DNA from: Aliikangiella sp. G2MR2-5
Lineage (GTDB): Bacteria > Pseudomonadota > Gammaproteobacteria > Enterobacterales > Kangiellaceae
Reading direction: 5' to 3'
NCBI RefSeq assembly: GCF_015687155.1
Contig: NZ_JADPQF010000001.1
Coordinates: 1,488,001-1,552,000, forward strand
DNA length: 64,000 bases
Shown here one piece after another: positions 26,174-34,900 of the stretch. Both the position numbers and the translations under genes were made by a program. The notes under the pieces were generated by a model that searched no databases, was not told the origin of the DNA, and worked only from the letters and a program-made list of their open reading frames with translations. Each line of letters starts with the position of its first letter. The first letter of the stretch is position 1.

Positions 26174-26605
26174 TTAAACTCTTTTAATATCTTGTGTTTC
26201 AGAGCGGACTGGAGGCTTCATAATTTTTTGTTTAAACCCTGTTGCAGAAAAAGAAATGTAACCGTGTTCACATTCAATTTTGAAGTCCCACATAGTCATT
26301 TTTTTGTTGGGTGTCAGTCGCTCATTGAAGCGCATAATGTTTTCAATAAATAAAAACATAGAATCATTGAAGTCCACATCGACCTTAAATGCAGACACAT
26401 TCTCAAAAACTAATTCACACGGAGAGACTAAAAACCCAGACACATCACCCTTGTTATCCTTTAGCCACTCAAAGATATAATCAATATCTAGCTTAAGTTC
26501 AAAGTTTTCATCTGGAAAAGCTAGGTCATATAGGCGGCAATCATGCCACCCCATATTTTCAAAGTCAGAATCAGACCAAGTTTCTTTAATTTCGACCATA
26601 TCCAA
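26174..26605 (-). CDS. Candidate immunity protein of the displaced toxin pair
   Basis: 143-residue acidic, soluble protein with no signal peptide. It contains MGWHDCRLYDLAF near residues 18-30, then alternating acidic strands (ELKLDIDYIFEW, VSAFKVDVDF) and a basic-aromatic C-terminus. It begins three bases after the stop of the toxin-tip gene, on the same strand and before a terminator, which is the standard toxin-immunity order. The assignment rests on this position and on size. The sequence family is not one I can name. Confidence 0.7.
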   Translation of the reverse strand: MDMVEIKETWSDSDFENMGWHDCRLYDLAFPDENFELKLDIDYIFEWLKDNKGDVSGFLVSPCELVFENVSAFKVDVDFNDSMFLFIENIMRFNERLTPNKKMTMWDFKIECEHGYISFSATGFKQKIMKPPVRSETQDIKRV

Positions 26606-26608
26606 CCT

Positions 26609-27175
26609 CTAATTACTATCTTTCTTTTCTAAATACTTACGAACAGTTCGTATATCTTGCTGAGTCATCGGTTTAACACCAGCCGCAGAGTTATCTTTAT
26701 TCCAAAAGGTTTGCCCAGTGTTAGGGTTAGTATTGGGGTAACTCGTTTGAACATGCGGTGTCTCTACCCCCTTGTGAGAAGCTCCATCCAAGTCATAATG
26801 GATTTTTTTGTCCTGTGTCTGAATGCGTACTGAATTTTTATTGTTATTTAGTGATTTTAATTCAAGAGCTTGCTCTTTTATAGAAGGAGCTTCTCTCTTT
26901 GTAACCCTAGGCTTAGGCATTACTGCTAACAACAGCATTCCACCATGCTTCCCAAATGCCTGAGCGTCATTCCTTGCAGCAGCTTCAAGCGCAGCGTTTC
27001 CATTAGCCTTCATATCGCCTAGAACACCATCTATTCTAGCATCCATTCTACGTTTTGCTCCCTCAGGATATCCGGCCCAGCCAAAGAGCATTTCAGGAAA
27101 ATAACTTACCGCATCGGCTACGGTCAAAACTGAATCATAAGTAAATTCTCCAGGATTATAAGATAAAAAGGACAC
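26609..27175 (-). CDS. Displaced polymorphic-toxin C-terminal module (orphan tip)
   Basis: 188 residues from a GTG start. The frame is open only 30 bases further upstream and contains no ATG there. The first codons lie within a GGGTGTCC motif, the core of the RAYT repeat, so the 5' end looks truncated by the repeat. The N-terminal ~70 residues are helical and Ala-rich (NAALEAAARNDAQAFGKHGG), like the linker before a toxin tip. The last ~70 contain IHYDLDGASHKGVETPHVQ, then YPNTNPNTGQTFWNKDNS. This His/Asp-rich pattern is typical of nuclease-type polymorphic toxins (Ntox24-like by memory). It lacks delivery domains and a HINT. Confidence 0.7.
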   Translation of the reverse strand: MSFLSYNPGEFTYDSVLTVADAVSYFPEMLFGWAGYPEGAKRRMDARIDGVLGDMKANGNAALEAAARNDAQAFGKHGGMLLLAVMPKPRVTKREAPSIKEQALELKSLNNNKNSVRIQTQDKKIHYDLDGASHKGVETPHVQTSYPNTNPNTGQTFWNKDNSAAGVKPMTQQDIRTVRKYLEKKDSN

Positions 27176-27354
27176 CCATCCAAATATTAAGCCATAGTAG
27201 CAAATTTAAACTATTCAAGAAATATAAATGACTGCTTTATTCAGCGTCGTTGAGTATGCAGGTTGGATTGTCGAGCAAAGCGAATACGTTAATTTTAGGT
27301 TGCACAAAACCTCGTCAGAAAAAACGAATTTTTTATGTGTAGATTTGTATAAGA

Positions 27355-28332
27355 TTAAGCAAAAAGCTTTTGGGTGAGAGCCTTTCCTCTAACTCTTTTA
27401 TTACCTAGTTTTTCTGAGTAGAGAGTTAATATACTCGGAGAGCCAATAGCGCTAAGTCCAGACAGGTCATCTTTACTTTTCATCAGTTCTATAAACTCAC
27501 TACTTTGCAAGTTAAGTCTTGCTAAAACAGGCGGAATTTCTTGTTGAATCGAACCGCGCTTATTCGGAAGCATTGCGCGACCTAGCCAGTCAACCAATTC
27601 AATATAGTCTGATTGTGTGAAAGCTATCGAGTTTTTGTGTTGTTGTTTTGATTGGGTAAGTTTGATTAATGGGATTGGCAATCTATATTTGGTGTTGAGC
27701 AATTTTTTTATACGTTGCTGTATGGATGTGTAGTCGGATTGCTCAGGAGTCTTCGCCATTTTTGCACGAACAGGATTAAGGTCAACGTAACTCATTGCGG
27801 TTAATACCGCGGCTTCATCGAGCAGCGGCTGGGATTTAAATCGTCCTTCCCAGAACCTCCCCTTACAGTTATCTTCTTTATTCGCTTCTCTGGCTAAATA
27901 TTCATTCAAGCCTCGCATAAACCAGGAGATGTCCATTAATCGATTTCGCCATTCTTCAATGATATCTTGCGCGACTTGTGCAATGCCATTTGCCTGTGGA
28001 TTTTTTTGATACTGTTTAACAACTTCGGGGATTTTATAGAGTCTTTTCCAGCGTCGAATAATGTTGGCTTCACTCCAACTGCGTGTCTTTTCAACATCCA
28101 CTCTGAGTACCAGGTGATAATGATTGGACATCACCGCATAGCTTGCGACTTCAATGGCGAATGACTCGACCTGATAGGCAATGCGTTCAACTATCCAGTC
28201 GCGGCGATGTTCATAATTTTTACCGGAAAAATGGTCTTCACCACAAAGAAAGGCTCGTCTCACACAACGAGAAATACAGTGGTAATAAGGCGTCGATTCC
28301 AAATCGATAATGCTTTCACGCGCTCGGGTCAT
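27355..28332 (-). mobile_element. REP-associated tyrosine transposase (RAYT, Y1/IS200-like) gene
   Basis: 325-residue protein starting MTRARESIIDLESTPYYHC. It has the Y1/HUH nuclease pattern: MSNHYHLVLR (HUH) at about residues 68-77 and a candidate catalytic Tyr in NEYLAREANKE, followed by GRFWEGRFKSQPLLDEAAV and MSYVDLNPVRA. This branch of stand-alone transposase-like proteins is linked to dispersed extragenic repeats, not to mobile IS ends. Repeats of the expected type lie just upstream (28392-28494) and 1.5 kb downstream (25618-25813). An inverted copy of the core, GGACACCCAT, is at 27170-27179. Confidence 0.92.
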
Positions 28333-28391
28333 GATTGAAATTCCTTTTCAAGCAGCACATAAAGCAAGACTACTCACACAAGTAGCTATAG

Positions 28392-28494
28392 TCAAATCGA
28401 TTTTGAGATATAAAATTAATTTATTGTGGGTGTCCTTGATCTTTGTAAAATTAATTTATTTTGGGTGTCCCGGTACTTTTTTCCGGTACTTTTG
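28392..28494. repeat. Two RAYT-associated repeat units upstream of the transposase gene
   Basis: Unit 1 (28392-28435) matches TTTTGAGATATAAAAT...GGGTGTCC. Unit 2 (28444-28494) retains TAAAATTAATTTATTTTGGG and TGTCC, then a duplicated CCGGTACTTTT. Confidence 0.85.
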
Positions 28495-28624
28495 CTCCAA
28501 CTGTAAGTCTCTCGAAGCTCAACTCAACATCCTCGATAAGCTATCAACAATCAACTACGTGATTCTAACTATGGTCTGCTCTGGTCTATCTGGAGCACTC
28601 CTAGCGTTGGCTATCTTGTAGACA

Positions 28625-28653
28625 AAGAAAAGCCCGAGGGGGAACCTCAGGCT
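28625..28653 (-). terminator. Rho-independent terminator of the RHS-toxin/immunity operon
   Basis: On the minus strand AGCCTGAGG-loop-CCTCGGGCT (one G.U pair) is followed by TTTTCTTTG. Confidence 0.8.
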
Positions 28654-28698
28654 GGACTTAAGGTCGAACTAGCGGTTACTTTGGGTAGCCGCCTGTGT

Positions 28699-28995
28699 TC
28701 ATCTGTTTTTTGGTTGGCTCCAGTAAGGAAGTTTACTCATTATTTCTTCAAGATTTATTGAACTTTCATCTTCAAGTTCTTCAAAAGGAGCCGATAGAGT
28801 TAACCTCGCAGAGGCGAGTTTATCTAGTATCTCTTTGTCTTGCATGAATTTGAGAATATCCTCAGCCAACTTCACTTCTTCATTGTCAACACTTGCCATA
28901 GCTATATTGTTAAACGAAACAACCATGAGATTAAGGTCTTTTAAAATATCAACAATGTCAGAAGTTGAATACGAAATTTCTGTATTATCTACCAT
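28699..28995 (-). CDS. Candidate immunity protein for the RHS ADP-ribosyltransferase-like toxin
   Basis: 98-residue acidic, helical protein (MVDNTEISYSTSDIVDILKDL...), soluble, without signal peptide. It begins 4 bases after the stop of the giant toxin gene on the same strand and ends in front of a terminator. This is the usual place of a cognate immunity gene. The sequence family was not recognised, so the call is from position. Confidence 0.72.
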   Translation of the reverse strand: MVDNTEISYSTSDIVDILKDLNLMVVSFNNIAMASVDNEEVKLAEDILKFMQDKEILDKLASARLTLSAPFEELEDESSINLEEIMSKLPYWSQPKNR

Positions 28996-28999
28996 CTGT

Positions 29000-31900
29000 T
29001 TATTTCCTGTTAACGACTTCTTCGTCTTTCAGTTTTACATCACCTTTAACTGTCATTTCTTTTTTACCGGTTAAAGGGTTCTTGACCATTTCAATATCGC
29101 TTTTCTTTACGTTAGTTTCTACATAACTATTGCCCTTCCCTTCTTTTATTTTATGCTTTGCTTCAGCTTTTTTGGGAGATAAAGGCTTCTTTTTGGCATC
29201 TTCGAAATAGACTCGGTTATTGTCACTTGCTTTAATGGTTCCATCTTCTTTAATCTTGTCTGCCGATGATTTATTAGTGTAATGGCGAACTCTTACTTCA
29301 TCATCACCGCACTCATTATGAACCCAAAGCTCACCTTCACCAACAGCATAAGTATGGAACTCATCAACCTCAAAGTTATAAGCAACCTGTTGCTCCTTAA
29401 TAATCTCAAAGCCAACAACTTCAGCCTTAAGACCACCTATAGTCTCAACAAATGCTCCGACCTCAAGCTCACCCGCAGGTAACCATTCACCATCATACAA
29501 CATAAACGGATGCTCTGCTGTAGTGGTGATAACTTCTATTTTACCATCAGGTAACTTAATGGTTAACTCAATCACTTCCTTATGAAGCTCATCAAACACT
29601 GCGTTGACTTTCTTGTCTTTAACTTCGTCAGTTTGGTCGTTCTTAGCTTTAACTAAATCACCAGCTTTAAGGTCTTGAATCTCTCGGAAACCAAGTGGTG
29701 TTGCAACTAAAGTTCCGGCTATGAAGCTGCACCCTCCGGTATTACTTTGCTTGTTTACTTGAGATTGACTTTCCGTGTTTTCTGGAGAATCAGTCTTATT
29801 CGCAGTGGTTCCTTGGTTATTGTTTTTATGACCGTTTTGAGTAGCCTGTTGAGTATTTTTATTCTTCCCTCGCTTACCCTTGGGTCCAATCTCTCCATTC
29901 TTCGCTTTCTCTGCAACGTATATGATTGCAGCCTCTACACTCCCGGTAGCGATTGCAACCCTAATTGTTTCTCCATTTTCAGCAGCCCCTTGAAGCGCGT
30001 GATTACCAACAGCTGACTCAAAATCTGCAATCTTCTGTGCATTTTCGGCTGATATGCCACCAGTAGCTACTGCAAGCATTAAACCTAAATGAGCAGCGCT
30101 TTCTCCCGGTTCTCTGAAGTATCCCGAAGGGTCTTTAAATACTAGTGGATTGTTGAGCACATAGCTGTAAGGATTCATACTCTGCGAATTCCCAGGACTC
30201 TGAATAAACGGATCAACCGACAAGAATCTCCCAAGGTTATAATCGTAAACCCGTCCATTCATATGAATGAGCTGAGCATCATCCAAGTGCTCATGATCTG
30301 TATAGCCTCGCCGTGTCTCAAGTCTAAGATCATCAACTACAGATATAAAGTTATCCTGATACGCAACATCCCTTAAAGTGGCCGGCTGCACATCTTCCAT
30401 AGTTCCTTTACGAGGCTTCCCAAATGGGTCGTAACTTCTATTATCAACAACATCACCATTCTCATCGGTAATGGTTACAACAGAACCGAGACGATCACGA
30501 TGAACAAAACTCATTTTACTTGTAGACAGACCACCAGCTAATGTGTCAGTGATAATAGTGTCGCCAAGGTATAGCTTTTTCTGAGTTTCACCAGCGTAAC
30601 TAATAATTTCAAATGTTTTACCGATATATAAAGTGACCTCATCTCCTAGAGACTTTCCTTTTTTAACCTGCTTGTAGCGCATATGGTCTGAACCATAATA
30701 AAAATCGCTGGTAATACCATTGCGACTAATACTGACTGGTTTATTTTGCGCATTGTAGCTAAGAGACTTCGCGTCACCTGTTAACAGGTTTCCATTGTTA
30801 TCATAAGTATAAGTTTGCGTACCTACACCAACTTTTTCTATTGAATAAACAGCATTGGGCCCAGCATTACCAGATGACCTTTCCTTATTGCCATAAATAT
30901 AATTGTTTGCATAATCGTCTTTAAGCAATAAGTTTCCGACCACATCATAATCATAATTAATATCTGCCAAGGAAACGCCATTGACAACTCTAGTAGAATT
31001 TTTAAGTCGGTGGAGGTCATCATAAGTATAAGACTCAATTGAAGTAATAACTGAAGAGCGCATATTCTCTACTGTTTGGGTTTCAAGATTCCCAAAACTA
31101 TCGTAGGTATATTCAATACGATGTCTTTGTTGTCCTCCATTTTCGGTCTGAGCATAGACCGTTTTCATTTGTCCTGTTTCTGCCCAATATTCAAAACCTT
31201 CTGCCAGAACACCATTTGCTTTTTTAGCAGAAAGCACATTCCCTCGGACATCCATGTTAGTAACTTCATGGTAAACATAACCTGTTAACGGATTCTGCGT
31301 TTTCGTAGCGAAACCTTTAGCATTATACTGAGTTTCAACCAACAGGTTATTCGGATAGAGAACGCCTTTGACTCGTCCATAATTTCCGTCATAGAAAGTC
31401 TTTGTTTTGTAACTAGAACCATCAATATTTGTTATCGTCTCAGAAGGCCTGCAAAAAGAGTCATAGAGGTACTCCTTAGAAAAAGATTCTCCTTCGATTA
31501 AATCAAGACGAGTTTCTGTATCTATCGCTCCTTCACATTGAGCATCATAACTGAAAAAAGCTTCTGCCAGGTTGAAGTTGTTAGCAGTTGGCTCCTGGTT
31601 AAGATATCGGTATGTAAGCCTGCCCAAATCGTCATAAAGGTAATAATAGACATCACCGTTAGCATCTGACTCACTATATACTTCTCCAAATGGCGTATAA
31701 GTAAAATACTTAACACCCATATTAGGATCATCGACGAAGTCTTTTTGCCCCAATGCATTATATTTCGCTCGGATCGAATTACCTTTTGCATCTTGTAATA
31801 CAATGGGATTACCCATAGCATCATAAGCGTACTGAGTCACAATATCCTGAGTACCGTCATTTTGAGTCGTTTGCACCAGTTTTCCATCACCACTATGGAT

Positions 31901-34900
31901 TCGACTCATATTCAATACTTTAGAACCTCCAGATACAATAATATTTGTCGTATGCTGCTCATAACTGTAGGTAACTTCCATTGACTGATCGTATGGCTGA
32001 CTAATTGACTTGGTCAGTGGCCTGCCTAATAAGTCATACTCTCCAAAACTTACGCCTTTAACTTCATCGATATCTAAACTTGGAATGGATTCGAAAACTT
32101 TTTGCCCAAGCCTGTTGTAAATAACTTTAGTATAAGAAATTGTACCGTCAAAACCTTCAACCCTTGAATATTTCGCCCGGTTAAACATATCCATATACAC
32201 AGTCGACACCGGGGTTCCCACCTGATATGTCGTTATTTTGTAACGAACATTACTATCAGCGATCCCATCACAACCACCACTACAATTTGAGTATCTTTTA
32301 TAGGTCGTTTGCCCAGTATTAGTTGGCGGAATGACTTCTTCTACTCGACCAAATGCATCATACTCTGTCCAGGAAGTAACTCCGTTTTGAGTAACAGATA
32401 GAGGCTGACCATGGACAGGGGCACTGGTAATTTTGGTCTTGTGTCCCTCTGAATTAGTTAATTCAAATGGAAAATAACCATCGTTGGCTTGATGGAGACC
32501 GTTATTTGAATATTGGGTTGAAGTTACACGAGCTTCATTTTCATGTCCTAACTCATAAGTAGAAACCGTTGTCGGTAAACCATAAGCGTTATAGTCAGTA
32601 TCAACAACAATCGTTTTACTGCTGTCATTAACAGGCAGCAATGACTCGGTTGTTATCAGATCTGGTAGACGCTCATTTGTCCAGGTAAAGGTCGATTTTG
32701 TTTTCTTAATCGGATCCAGCGTCGAGTCGTGAACAGTAAAACCAGTTTTAGTTTCATATTGGACTGTAGTGAAATTTAATTTATTTCTCCAATCCGGATT
32801 AGTAGTATCAAAATCGAACTCTTTTGTGATTGTTACAGTATTGAAAGCACTGTTGATGTCACTAACTACTTTTTTGATATTTCCATAATTATCCAAGTCG
32901 GAAAAAGCAATAGTATTCATTGTTCGAGACAAATACCTTGCGCCTCCTTCTAACGGATAGTGAGTATTAGTTTCTTCTTTCGGCACTATCCAATAGTTAG
33001 ATTCTGTCGCGGTGTTTTTAATATGATAAGTTATCGATTGATGATTCAACTTATCATTTTCACAATACTCATCATTGTTACTTTCAATACAAGTTCTTAT
33101 TTCTTCAATTTTTCCTGACTTTGGAAACTTTTGATGAAAATCCGTAACAGATCGCAGGAATTCCAAATTTCCATTTTCATCAAGCTTGGATGGACTATCA
33201 ACAATAATCGTTCTAAATCCTTGAAAGCCTCTCCCCTGGTTATTAAATACTGCCCCGCGATATTTGTATTGAGTAGGATTCATTTCATGAGCTATACCAC
33301 TACTGCTGCGATGCTCTGCCACTACCATCATGCTAGAACCAAAATGGAAATAGGCTTGATCATTTGATTGAATATCACCACTAACATAGTCATGATCGGG
33401 TTTGTAGAAATCACCATTGTCAGTGTTGTACTCATCACTACCAAGGGGACGGTAGGTCCATTCATCCACCACACCTAGCCCCTGGTTAACACGTTTAATC
33501 ACATCTATTGCTTCATAACCATTATCACTTGGAGAAGCGCCAATATTTCTATTGATATAAATTCGATTTGCGACCAATGATGGGTCGACGACTTTACCAC
33601 CGTATTGCTGTGATTCGGTATTCCATGCACAACCTTCAATTTGGCATTCAAAGGTTGTTACGACGTCAGTTAATCCGTTGCCGGTAGCATCTAATGCTAT
33701 TCGCTCAACTGAAGCTGCAACAATATCTGTGTCTTCAACACGAGTGGAGATGGAGCCATCTAGTGCTTCATCGAAATAAATAGCCTTAAAATTACGCGCT
33801 GAAACATCTTTACGATTTCCGTCTATCGGTGAACGCCGGTTACTCATTGAATTGAAGTACGTATTTCCCCATAGTTCATCATCGCACATATACTCTTCAA
33901 TCCGAGCGGTTGACCCGGGTTGAAAGTGAAATACTAGCGAGCATGCTGAAGCAACAACGTCGCTTGCAAAAAGGAGTTCAGCTTTGCCATCGCCGTTGTA
34001 GTCCATCGACATCGTTTTTTCAATTACCGGAAAAACATATCCTTCGGGCTCTCCTGAAGTGTGATAATAAAATTGAACTCGAGTAGGTACGTTAACTCCC
34101 AAGTTAATCCAATTACCAGTGAAAGCTCCACCAGTATTGAGCTTCGCTTCCAGCCAGTATTGTGAATTGCCAGAGTTCATGCTCAACCAGTCATCTAATC
34201 CGTCACCGTTAATATCATGAAAAAAGTGCGCATCACCTAGGTTTAAACTGTCTTGTGGTACCAGATAGTCTGAAAACTCGTATGTGTCATATTGCAGCTG
34301 ACCGCCGGTTGAGTTTTTAAACAATATGAGACGATCGGGGTAAGGCATTCCAGGTTGATTTTCACCCGGGCGAGGCAATAGTGAGATAAGCAAGTCTTGC
34401 ATACCGTTGCCATCCATATCTCCGGCTACTTGTACTTGTTCAGCATATTCAAATAACACGCTAGGATCGTTTTGAGACAGCTGAAATAAGAATAACCTCG
34501 AAGCAGTTGTGTACGGCTGAGAGTTATTCTTTGTGTGTGGATAAACATACAGCTTTGGCAACTCCCATTGCGATTCTACGAGCTGAACAATAACGTCAGG
34601 CCAACCATCACCATTATAATCGCTGATATTAATTAATTTATCTTGATAAAACTCTAATGAGAATGGCGCAGTAACCCAAGAAGAACTTCCATTCAACTTG
34701 ATAAGGAACTCTCCACTAGTATTGTCAGATAACTTAAAGAAATCGGTTTTTCCATCTTGGTTAAAATCGACAGTAAGACACTGCTTTCCAAATTTCAAAT
34801 TCGCACGGACGAAACAGCCGTCTGTTGGGCTCATATGTGTATTGGTAACCTGGCCTTCTGCATTTACCATATAACCAGCTACGTCTGGAATATTGTCGCT

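Larger units (their letters stand above)
28333..28698. other. Intergenic region upstream of the RAYT gene
   Basis: Holds two RAYT repeat units (28392-28494), then about 120 bases that read open on the plus strand with a hydrophobic C-terminus (GLSGALLALAIL) but with no start or ribosome binding site of their own, then a minus-strand terminator. Confidence 0.5.

Noticed and set aside
30838..31824. Short minus-strand frames in a different phase within the RHS gene (Met-rich)
   Set aside because: They are out-of-phase shadows of the RHS repeats and contain no initiation signals.
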